This document shows, in pieces, positions 14,589-21,739 of a DNA stretch of 64,000 bases (position 1 is its first letter; every line of letters begins with the position of its first letter). The notes under the pieces were generated by a model. It ran no database searches. It saw only the letters and a program-made list of their open reading frames with translations, and was not told the origin of the DNA. The DNA lies in NCBI GenBank assembly GCA_946183415.1, contig CAMHAM010000008.1, positions 1 to 64,000 on the forward strand. The letters are read 5' to 3'. The stretch is from an uncultured Prevotella sp. (lineage in GTDB: Bacteria; Bacteroidota; Bacteroidia; Bacteroidales; Bacteroidaceae). The position numbers and the translations under genes are program-made.

Positions 14589-15455
14589 ATGATGGAGTGC
14601 AGGTATTATCATAAGTTGGATGATGGCAGGGTAGAGTGTCTGCTCTGCCCGCATCATTGCCATATCAGCGAGGGAAAGACAGGCATCTGCCGGAGCCGGC
14701 GCAATGAGGGCGGTGTGCTCGTTAGCGAGGTGTACGGACGGCCTTGTTCGCTGGCCATTGACCCCATCGAGAAGAAACCGCTCTACCACTTCCATCCTGG
14801 CACCAAGTGCCTCTCCATCGCCTGTACGGGCTGCAACTTCCGCTGCCTGAACTGTCAGAACCATGAGATTTCACAGGTCGCACCATCGGAGGTGGGGCAT
14901 TACGATCTCTCGCCTGAAGCCATTGTAGAACTCTGCATAGAACACGATTGCCCAGGCATCGCCTACACCTATACGGAGCCGCTGACATACCTCGAATACA
15001 TCACGGACACGGCTCGGCTGGCTCACGAGGCTGGACTCTGGAATATCCTTGTCACGGCGGGCTACGTCTGTCAGGAGCCATTGAAAGACCTCCTGCCGTA
15101 TCTTGATGCTGCCAACATAGACTTGAAATCATTCTCCGACGACATCTACATGAAGGTCAGCGGAGGTCATCTGCAGCCAGTGCTTGACACCATCCTTGCC
15201 ATGCGCGATGCAGGCGTGTGGATAGAACTGACGAACCTCGTCATCCCTAGCATCAACGACGACATGGCGATGATTCGCCAGATGTGCCAGTGGATAGCTA
15301 GCAACGGCCTCACCGACAATCCCCTGCATTTCAGCCGTTTCTTCCCTCGCTACAAGATGCAGGACATTCCTCCGACACCCGTCCAGACGCTAAAGGATGC
15401 CAAGCGAATCGCACTCGAAGAAGGCATCAAGCATGTGTATCTGGGCAATATATAA
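14589..15455 (+). CDS. amrS: AmmeMemoRadiSam system radical SAM enzyme
   Basis: A 288-residue radical SAM enzyme of the family always found with AMMECR1 and MEMO1 proteins. The 4Fe-4S motif is CTGCNFRCLNCQNHEIS (Cys-x3-Cys-x2-Cys). An N-terminal Cys-rich block, VECLLCPHHCHISEGKTGIC, is typical for the family and related to pyruvate formate-lyase activases. Other marks: GIAYTYTEPLTYLEYITDTA, NILVTAGYVCQEPLKDLLPY, ANIDLKSFSDDIYMKVSGGH and the end KHVYLGNI. Its substrate is not settled. Start codon choice is open among three adjacent codons (14586 TTG, 14589 ATG, 14592 ATG). It is the last gene before a two-way terminator. Confidence 0.93.
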   Translation: MMECRYYHKLDDGRVECLLCPHHCHISEGKTGICRSRRNEGGVLVSEVYGRPCSLAIDPIEKKPLYHFHPGTKCLSIACTGCNFRCLNCQNHEISQVAPSEVGHYDLSPEAIVELCIEHDCPGIAYTYTEPLTYLEYITDTARLAHEAGLWNILVTAGYVCQEPLKDLLPYLDAANIDLKSFSDDIYMKVSGGHLQPVLDTILAMRDAGVWIELTNLVIPSINDDMAMIRQMCQWIASNGLTDNPLHFSRFFPRYKMQDIPPTPVQTLKDAKRIALEEGIKHVYLGNI

Positions 15456-15456
15456 A

Positions 15457-15490
15457 AAAGGCTCCTTTACAAAATCGTAAGGAGCCTTTG
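15457..15490. terminator. Two-way terminator between amrS and secG
   Basis: AAAGGCTCCTTTAC and GTAAGGAGCCTTT pair over 13 bp with A and T runs on both sides, so it can stop transcription from either direction. Confidence 0.9.
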
Positions 15491-15508
15491 TTTGATAGCT
15501 GTGCTTGC

Positions 15509-15907
15509 TTACTTGGCAGGCTGAGCAGGGGCAGCTGGAGCCTCGGGAGCTGCAGGAGCTTCAGAAGCAGCAGGAGCAGCAGGCTGTGCTGCATCGTTCT
15601 GCTGGCTGGCACCGAATCCAGGCAGGTTGTTGGGGTTAGTGGCAGGTGTCTGATAGTTCTCCATCACCGAGCTGTTGCTGGTAGCCTGAGGAGCTACGTA
15701 AGCACAAGCCACGCTGATGATGACCATGAAGGCAGCAAGACCCCAAGTGGTCTTCTCGATAAAATCGGTGGTCTTGCGTACACCGCCGATCTGATTGTAA
15801 CCTGAGAACTGAGAAGCCAGTCCGCCTCCCTTAGATTCCTGAATGAGCACGATGCCGATCATCAGCAGTGCAGCAATCACGATAAGAATTACTAATAATG
15901 TGTACAT
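15509..15907 (-). CDS. secG: Preprotein translocase subunit SecG
   Basis: SecG is the small accessory subunit of the SecYEG channel in the inner membrane. The 132 residues have the two expected membrane helices (LLVILIVIAALLMIGIVLIQ and GLAAFMVIISVACAYVAP) and the conserved loop IQESKGGGLASQFSG. After about residue 75 the sequence becomes an Ala/Pro/Glu-rich tail (EAPAAPEAPAAPAQPAK), an extension often seen in Bacteroidota. It is the last gene of an operon with the sigma-54 regulator, lptE and a TPR gene. That gene order is recurrent in Bacteroidales. Confidence 0.95.
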   Translation of the reverse strand: MYTLLVILIVIAALLMIGIVLIQESKGGGLASQFSGYNQIGGVRKTTDFIEKTTWGLAAFMVIISVACAYVAPQATSNSSVMENYQTPATNPNNLPGFGASQQNDAAQPAAPAASEAPAAPEAPAAPAQPAK

Positions 15908-15915
15908 TTTTTTAA

Positions 15916-16668
15916 CTATATTTTTTTATTACTATTTATAATCAGCTTCTCTAAAAAGCGTATTTGGTCTGCAAAGTAAGCATTTTTTTTCGGAAATTGC
16001 AAACTTAATCGCTGAATAATTTCAAGTGCCTTCGTATATCTGCCTTGTTTGATGTAAATTCTGGCCAAAGTTTCTGTAAAATACTCTTCATCGGTAGGTT
16101 CGACTACCGTTTCGTCTGTTTTTTCCGCCTGAGGTGTCAGTAGCGGACCTTCATTGAGCACGATGCGACCTCTGTCAGAATTTATGAATGTATCTATCAA
16201 GTCCTGTCCCTTCATCTCTGGCACCGATTCCTCGGCCCTGTCTCCTTCAGTCTCAAGCAGGTAGGCCACGTAGTCAACTGCAGCATCGGCAGGTGTCGGC
16301 TTACGCTTCTCATGGGTCTGACTCTCCTCCTTGGGAATCGAGTCGAGGAAGTTGTCAATGAGGGTCGCTGTGCGGCTGGCTGCACTCTCTTTGGGAGCGG
16401 CAGCAGGAGCTTTGCTGACAGCCGACGCGCGCAGGCGGTAATGGCCTGCCTCAATCATATTGAAGAGCACACGGCGGTCGGTGATATAGATAGCAGCCCG
16501 GCGCAACTCCTCGTCGAACGACGGGTCGTGCAGCAGATAGAGGTTCTGCAGCATCAGCAGTCGGGCAGTCTGATAGTATGGATAGAGTGCCAGCGTGGAT
16601 CGCAATTCGTAGAGCGTGTCGCGATCCAGATACTCAGGGTGTTTGATGAGTTCGGCTATCCTTTCCAT
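15916..16668 (-). CDS. TPR-like protein of the lptE-secG operon
   Basis: A 250-residue protein without a name that I can give. The N-terminus (RIAELIKHPEYLDRDTLYEL, LALYPYYQTARLLMLQNLYL) is helical and repeat-like; a central Glu/Pro/Ala-rich linker follows (about 90-180), and the C-terminal part (FTETLARIYIKQGRYTKALE, IIQRLSLQFPKKNAYFADQI) is a clear TPR-type helix pair. There is no signal peptide, so it is probably cytoplasmic. Eight bases separate it from secG and five from lptE. Conserved linkage suggests a helper of envelope assembly, but no function is shown. Confidence 0.8.
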   Translation of the reverse strand: MERIAELIKHPEYLDRDTLYELRSTLALYPYYQTARLLMLQNLYLLHDPSFDEELRRAAIYITDRRVLFNMIEAGHYRLRASAVSKAPAAAPKESAASRTATLIDNFLDSIPKEESQTHEKRKPTPADAAVDYVAYLLETEGDRAEESVPEMKGQDLIDTFINSDRGRIVLNEGPLLTPQAEKTDETVVEPTDEEYFTETLARIYIKQGRYTKALEIIQRLSLQFPKKNAYFADQIRFLEKLIINSNKKI

Positions 16669-16673
16669 TTCTA

Positions 16674-17195
16674 TTACCAGTTGGCCACAGCAGCATTGAA
16701 AATCTGACTGACGAGGTCTTCCACCATCTTCGTGACGAGTTCCTCCTGCACCTGATTGAGCGAGAGGGTGGTCTCGTAGCTCTGCGAGGCCGAGAACTGC
16801 TGTTCGAAGTCTTCGTTATGGTTTACGTTGTTGGTGAATCTGACATTGACGGTAAGCGTCAGCTCAGTCATGGCCGAGAATCCCTCCGAGCCCACGGCCT
16901 TGTTGCGCTGCTCGTATCGGGTGATCTCGCCCTCAAGCTTCAGGTCGCCGTTACGCTTCACCTGCGAGAGCCGTGTCTGAGCAGCAAACTTATCCTTCAG
17001 CGCATTGTTGAAGATCGATCCCATAGGAGCCCAGACGTAGCTCGAACGGATGGGGAAATCGGCTATCTGGATGCTTTTCGTCTTCGTATAGTCGATGCTG
17101 GCTCCGTTGAACTTATAGCTGACGGAACAAGCGCTGACGGCGGCCATCATCGCCACAATCAGCACTACCTTTAGATATTGTCTACTCCATTCCAT
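16674..17195 (-). CDS. lptE: LptE-like LPS-assembly lipoprotein
   Basis: LptE plugs the LptD barrel and helps place LPS in the outer membrane. The 173 residues start with a lipoprotein signal (KVVLIVAMMAAVSACSVSYK, lipobox VSAC). The mature part has the marks of the Bacteroidota family: YKFNGASIDYTKTKSIQIAD, YVWAPMGSIFNNALKDKFA, GDLKLEGEITRYEQRNKAV and the final amphipathic helix LVTKMVEDLVSQIFNAAVAN. I chose the ATG at 17195, which overlaps the end of the sigma-54 regulator gene by 14 bases; translation is probably coupled. Confidence 0.9.
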   Translation of the reverse strand: MEWSRQYLKVVLIVAMMAAVSACSVSYKFNGASIDYTKTKSIQIADFPIRSSYVWAPMGSIFNNALKDKFAAQTRLSQVKRNGDLKLEGEITRYEQRNKAVGSEGFSAMTELTLTVNVRFTNNVNHNEDFEQQFSASQSYETTLSLNQVQEELVTKMVEDLVSQIFNAAVANW

Positions 17196-18417
17196 ATTGT
17201 TTAAGTCTGCGATAGAGTGTGCGGTCGGATATGCCCAGTTCCTGTGCGGCCTTGCGGCGATTGCCATGATTGCGTTCGAGCGCCTTTTCGAGCATCTGCT
17301 TGCTGATGGCGTTCAGGTTCAGGCTTTCGGGCTCTTTCTCGGGTTCGATATATTCTTCGGCGAAGGCATCCTCAGCCGATCCGACGGACGGGATGGGCGC
17401 CATAGGCGTGATAGGTGCCAATTGGGAGCTGTTGGCGATGGGAGCAGCGATAGTCTGCCCGCTGCCCTGCACGTCTTCGAGCTGTTTCTTGAGCTGGCTC
17501 ACCTCGCGTCGCATGTCGTTCACGTTGCCTCTGAGTTCGAAGAGTATCTTGTAGAGTATCTCGCGCTCATTCTCAAACGAGTGGTCGCCACCGTCCTTAT
17601 GAATGGCCACGAGTTGCGTCGACTCCTGATCCTGCGGGATAAAGCGGCTTAGCACCTCGGCAGTGATAGTGCGCTCGGATGAGAGCACACTGATCTGCTC
17701 GGTGATGTTCTTCAGCTGGCGCACATTGCCAGGCCACTTATAGCGCATGAGCAGGTGCTTGGCTCCCTCATCGAGCACGATGCGATCCATCTTGTACTTC
17801 TCAGCCATCTGCATGGCGAAGAGCCTGAAGAGCAGTATGATGTCCTCGCCGCGTTCGCGCAAGGGAGGCATCTGGATGGGTATCGAGTTGAGACGGTAGT
17901 AGAGATCCTCACGGAATCTGCCTTCGCTGATGGCCTTGAGGATATTCACATTGGTAGCAGCCACGATGCGCACATCGGTCTTGCGTATCTCAGTACCTCC
18001 GACAGGGATATACTCGCCCGTTTCGAGCACACGCAGTAGTCGTGCCTGGGTGGCCAGCGGCAGCTCGCCAACCTCGTCAAGGAACAGCGTACCCTTGTTG
18101 GCTACACCAAAGTAACCAGGTGAGTCGTTGATTGCACCCGTATACGACCCCTTAATGTGGCCGAAGAGCTCTGAGTCGATAGTGCCCTCAGGGATGGAGC
18201 CACAGTTGATGGCGAAATACTTCTCGCGCCTGCGCGGAGAGTTGTCGTGAATCACTCGGGGGATAATCTCCTTGCCCACTCCGCTCTCTCCGACAATGAG
18301 CACACTGAGGTCGGTTGGCGCCACCTGCAAAGCGACGTCAAGCGCATGGTTCAATGCATCGCAGTTGCCCACGATATTGTACCGTTGTTTGATGGTTTGA
18401 AGTTCTGAAGTCTTCAT
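17182..18417 (-). CDS. Sigma-54-dependent transcriptional activator
   Basis: A 411-residue enhancer-binding protein. The AAA+ domain (about 15-245) has Walker A GESGVGKE, the GAFTGA loop as GSYTGA, Walker B GTLFLDEVGELPL and the sensor motif RIVAATN. A short linker with a possible coiled coil (about 265-340) and a C-terminal Fis-type helix-turn-helix (NRRKAAQELGISDRTLYRRL) follow. No receiver or other sensor domain precedes the AAA+ domain, so input must come through another route. The AAA+ domain starts almost at the N-terminus. The start at 18417 (MKTSELQTIKQRYNIVG) is preferred over 18438. It is first in the operon with lptE, a TPR gene and secG; it might control envelope genes. Confidence 0.93.
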   Translation of the reverse strand: MKTSELQTIKQRYNIVGNCDALNHALDVALQVAPTDLSVLIVGESGVGKEIIPRVIHDNSPRRREKYFAINCGSIPEGTIDSELFGHIKGSYTGAINDSPGYFGVANKGTLFLDEVGELPLATQARLLRVLETGEYIPVGGTEIRKTDVRIVAATNVNILKAISEGRFREDLYYRLNSIPIQMPPLRERGEDIILLFRLFAMQMAEKYKMDRIVLDEGAKHLLMRYKWPGNVRQLKNITEQISVLSSERTITAEVLSRFIPQDQESTQLVAIHKDGGDHSFENEREILYKILFELRGNVNDMRREVSQLKKQLEDVQGSGQTIAAPIANSSQLAPITPMAPIPSVGSAEDAFAEEYIEPEKEPESLNLNAISKQMLEKALERNHGNRRKAAQELGISDRTLYRRLKQYGME

Positions 18418-18482
18418 TGAGCTGACAAAATTACACATTATTTCTGAAATATCTGCAATTTTGGCAGAAATTTAACGGAAAA

Positions 18483-19487
18483 TCACTTTTCTTTCTTCTC
18501 AAGCTTGATTAAAAGCAGTCCGACAGCCGTCCAGATGAGCTCACGCACACGCACGATGAGCGCCACGAAGATACCTGCACGAGCCGACAGACTGAGCCCT
18601 TCGGCAGACATCAGGAATCCTCCCTCACGACCGCCCAGCTGCAATGGCATGAAGAAGAGCATATTGGCAAACAGCGTGGTGAAGGCATAGATGAGGATGC
18701 ACTGCGGAATGGTGACATCGGGCTGGATGACCTGCAGGATGAAGAATATCTCGAGCGTGGAGAACAGACGACACAACAGCTCAAGTACCACAGCAGCCAC
18801 AAACGTCCGCGGATTCTGATTGTGTAGGGCAGCTATCTGTGCATCGACCTCAGCCAGTTTCTCCCTATTGCGCTCCACGAAGGGCTGTGCCCAGCGTCGC
18901 AGATAGGGTATATGGCTCACGATGTTCATGCCTGTCACGGCGATGCCCTTCTTGTAGCCTCGGATGAAGAACCAAATGACGACCATACATACGATGGCAA
19001 TAATCGGCATCAAGATGCAGGCCAGCGTAGTCATCTTCTGGGTCAGCACATAAAGCCACACCGACAAGAACCAAAACCAGAAGTGGCTGTAGATATGAGT
19101 CATCACGAAGAGGATGACCGACGAGGAAGCCCTCTGCGCGCCAATCTTCGGTGAGAGCGCCATGATGCGGTAAGGCTCGCCTCCCATCAGTCCGCCAGGG
19201 GTGGCATAGTTGAGCGCAAAGGCCGAGACGGTGATCTTGTAGAGCCACCAGAATCCCACCTTACAACGACGACAGACGCCCTGCTCACCACCGATGCTGT
19301 CGATGATGATATACCATGTGGCTGTATTGAAGATATAGAGGAAGCCCCAAAGGGCGATGACAGCGAAAAACCAGTATCCAGCATGCTTCAGTCCTGCCCA
19401 CACTTCTTGGAAGTCGAGCTGGGTCACCATGATGATCAGCACCAGGAGACCGAAGATGAAGAAGCCGTTCTGGTATTTCTTTTTCAT
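18483..19487 (-). CDS. YbhN/AglD-type flippase-like membrane protein
   Basis: A 334-residue inner-membrane protein of the lysylphosphatidylglycerol synthase transmembrane (UPF0104) family. About eight membrane segments are visible, among them FFIFGLLVLIIMVTQL, WFFAVIALWGFLYIFNTATW, FALNYATPGGLMGGEPYRIM (a conserved loop), VVLELLCRLFSTLEIFFILQ and MLFFMPLQLGGREGGFLMSA (the second family motif). Such proteins are proposed to move lipids or to support polyprenyl-linked sugars, but the substrate is not known. The start overlaps the end of pdxA by four bases. Confidence 0.88.
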   Translation of the reverse strand: MKKKYQNGFFIFGLLVLIIMVTQLDFQEVWAGLKHAGYWFFAVIALWGFLYIFNTATWYIIIDSIGGEQGVCRRCKVGFWWLYKITVSAFALNYATPGGLMGGEPYRIMALSPKIGAQRASSSVILFVMTHIYSHFWFWFLSVWLYVLTQKMTTLACILMPIIAIVCMVVIWFFIRGYKKGIAVTGMNIVSHIPYLRRWAQPFVERNREKLAEVDAQIAALHNQNPRTFVAAVVLELLCRLFSTLEIFFILQVIQPDVTIPQCILIYAFTTLFANMLFFMPLQLGGREGGFLMSAEGLSLSARAGIFVALIVRVRELIWTAVGLLLIKLEKKEK

Positions 19488-20569
19488 TCGGGTTTCTGCT
19501 GTTCCTGAGTTTCCTGCTGCTTGCGGTCCTCACGCTTAAACTGCTCCTTTGGCTTGGGTATCGCGAAACGTATCTTCTCCACATCCTCACGTTTCTCATG
19601 ATAGAGCTTGGGCAGCGGGTTGCCCATCGGCTCATCGTACTCGATGCGATGACGATACATATCGATGGCCGTGTAGACAGCCTGACGCAAGGCATGCTCA
19701 TCGGCAACACCCTTGCCGGCTATATCAAACGAGGGATCCTGATCGGGCGTGGTAACAATCGCAGAGATACCTGCCTTCAACTTTACGCCATACTCTTGTG
19801 CAAGCGTCTTGAAAGGCACAGAGCCCTGATCATCGTACATGGCTAGCACACCGTCGAACTGCTCATAGAGATTCTCGCCAAAGAACTGATCGGCCACGTA
19901 GGGACCAAACGCCTGTATACCTTCCTTCTCGATGATGTCGATGGCAGGGCGGATGATCTCTTTCTCCTCCGTTCCCTCCTGCGGATTCAGTGCCAGAATG
20001 GCAATACGAGGGTTGGAGATACGGAAGTCACGCTTCAGACTCTGATGGAAGATACGTGCCTTATCGCTGACCTTCTCGATCGTAATGGCAGCGGGCACAT
20101 CCTTCAGGGGCAGATGGGTGGTAACAAGACCGATGCGCACCACCTCGCTCACCATCACCGTCAGCGAGCGGTCTTCCTTTGGCTGGGTGTTGGCAGGTTT
20201 CACGGGAGCAGTCACGAGCACGTCGTAAAGGTGCTTTATCAGATCCTCCTTTGCACGAGCCATCGCCTTACGGGCAGCCTCTGCCGACTCGTCGGTCGGC
20301 TGTCCGAACTCCACCTTCACGTCATCATCAAACGTCGCAAGCAGGTTCAACCGCCCATCGTGTGCCTCCTCGGCACTATTGATAATATTATACTGTGTTT
20401 CCAGATGCAAGGCCTTGCGATGGAAGGCAGCCACCTTGGGCGAACCATATATAATAGGTGTACACAATTCGAGCATCATCGGATCCTCAAAAGCCTTAAG
20501 AATCGTCTCATAGCCGATACCGTTGGTATCACCATGCGTGATTGCCACGCGAATCTTCTTATTCTCCAT
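19484..20569 (-). CDS. pdxA: 4-hydroxythreonine-4-phosphate dehydrogenase
   Basis: PdxA oxidises 4-phosphohydroxy-L-threonine with NAD in pyridoxal 5'-phosphate synthesis. The 361 residues have the family marks: IRVAITHGDTNGIGYETILK, VLVTAPVKPANTQ, a metal-binding His in FIHQSLKRDF-type context (ARIFHQSLKRDF), ALNPQEGTEEKEIIRPAIDI, VLAMYDDQGSVPFKTLAQE and ISAIVTTPDQDPSFDIAGKG. The C-terminal end (about 330-361) is an added Lys/Glu/Gln tail (QFKREDRKQQETQEQQKPE) beyond the usual length. Rather few residues of a signature are missing, so the enzyme looks active. It lies between rlmN and the YbhN-like gene. Confidence 0.94.
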   Translation of the reverse strand: MENKKIRVAITHGDTNGIGYETILKAFEDPMMLELCTPIIYGSPKVAAFHRKALHLETQYNIINSAEEAHDGRLNLLATFDDDVKVEFGQPTDESAEAARKAMARAKEDLIKHLYDVLVTAPVKPANTQPKEDRSLTVMVSEVVRIGLVTTHLPLKDVPAAITIEKVSDKARIFHQSLKRDFRISNPRIAILALNPQEGTEEKEIIRPAIDIIEKEGIQAFGPYVADQFFGENLYEQFDGVLAMYDDQGSVPFKTLAQEYGVKLKAGISAIVTTPDQDPSFDIAGKGVADEHALRQAVYTAIDMYRHRIEYDEPMGNPLPKLYHEKREDVEKIRFAIPKPKEQFKREDRKQQETQEQQKPE

Positions 20570-20583
20570 ATATTATTTTTCTT

Positions 20584-20621
20584 TTTTACCTTTTTACCTT
20601 TCTACCTTTTTACCTTTCACC
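20584..20621. repeat. Heptamer-type microsatellite between rlmN and pdxA
   Basis: ACCTTTTT and ACCTTTCT units repeat five times. On the minus strand it is a purine-rich AAAGGTA tract just before the pdxA start. Confidence 0.7.
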
Positions 20622-21637
20622 GCAGTGGACAACAGGCCGCAGGCAGCGAAGATGTCCTGCCCCCTACTCGCCCGGATGGTAGTAAACACACCGTGCTTCG
20701 TCAGATAGTCGCGCAACGCCTCCATCCGCTTCTCGTCAGCCCCGGGCAAATCCACATCGGGTATTTCATGGAATCGGATGAGGTTCACCCTGCACTCCAG
20801 CCCCTCAAGCAGTTTGACAATCTCGCGGGCATGGGTCGTCGTATCATTCAGTCCAGCAAAGCAGATATATTCAAACGAGCAGCGGCGCTGGTGGGTGAAA
20901 TCGTACTGCTTCAACAGTTCAACAACCTCAGTGATCGACATCTGACGCTCGGCAGGCATCAGCCGTTGGCGCTGTTCGGGCAGGGGCGAGTGCATCGAGA
21001 TAGCCACGTGGCATTCACTCTCGTTGAGGAACCGTTTCAGCTTTCCCTTTACGCCCACACTGCTCACCGTGATGCGTTTGGGACTCCAGGCGTAGCCATA
21101 GTCTGCCGTGAGTATCTCTGTAGCCCTCAACACATTGTCGAGGTTATCCATCGGCTCACCCTGTCCCATAAACACGATATTCGTCAGCGTATCGCGCTCT
21201 GGCAGCGAATAAATCTGGTTCAGGATGTCGCCTGCGGAGAGATTACCTTCAAAGCCCTGTTTGCCCGTCTGGCAGAACAGACAATTCATCTTACAGCCCA
21301 CTTGACAAGACACACACAGCGTGGCCCGCTCGCCATCAGGGATATAGACAGTCTCAACAAACTTCGAACCGTCGCCTATAGGGAAGAGATATTTGATGGT
21401 GCCGTCCTTCGAGCGCTGGCAGTCAATGGGATCCATAGCACCGATGATGCAGTGCTCCTCCAGCCGCTCACGATTAGCCTTTGAGATATTAGTCATCTCA
21501 TCGAGGCTTCTCACATGCTGCTGATAGAGCCACTTGGCCATCTGACTGGCAGTGAACTGAGGCATACCCAGCTCCTTCACCAGTGTCTTCAGCTCACCGA
21601 GCGACATGCCAATTAATATCTTCTTTCCTTCGGTCAT
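20594..21637 (-). CDS. rlmN: 23S rRNA (adenine2503-C2)-methyltransferase
   Basis: RlmN is a radical SAM enzyme that methylates A2503 of 23S rRNA and A37 of some tRNAs. The 347 residues show ASQMAKWLYQQHVRSLDEMT, ATLCVSCQVGCKMNCLFCQT with the Cys-x3-Cys-x2-Cys cluster, GKQGFEGNLSAGDILNQIYS, NIVFMGQGEPMDNLDNVLRA, RITVSSVGVKG, CHVAISMHSPLPEQRQRLMP and VNLIRFHEIPDVDLPGADEK. The catalytic Cys near the C-terminus is found in FAACGLL. A -7 element TAACTTTG (21654-21661, minus) lies 17 bases upstream. Confidence 0.96.
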   Translation of the reverse strand: MTEGKKILIGMSLGELKTLVKELGMPQFTASQMAKWLYQQHVRSLDEMTNISKANRERLEEHCIIGAMDPIDCQRSKDGTIKYLFPIGDGSKFVETVYIPDGERATLCVSCQVGCKMNCLFCQTGKQGFEGNLSAGDILNQIYSLPERDTLTNIVFMGQGEPMDNLDNVLRATEILTADYGYAWSPKRITVSSVGVKGKLKRFLNESECHVAISMHSPLPEQRQRLMPAERQMSITEVVELLKQYDFTHQRRCSFEYICFAGLNDTTTHAREIVKLLEGLECRVNLIRFHEIPDVDLPGADEKRMEALRDYLTKHGVFTTIRASRGQDIFAACGLLSTAVKGKKVER

Positions 21638-21739
21638 GCTCCTTTTTTGGGCGCAAAGTTACAAAATTATCTCGAATTTTTTGGTTTTCTCGGAAAATAT
21701 TACGAAATTTGCACCTTATAAAACAAACAAAATCACTTC

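Noticed and set aside
20045..21484. A 479-residue plus-strand frame opposite rlmN and pdxA.
   Set aside because: It covers two strongly supported genes on the other strand and shows no domain.
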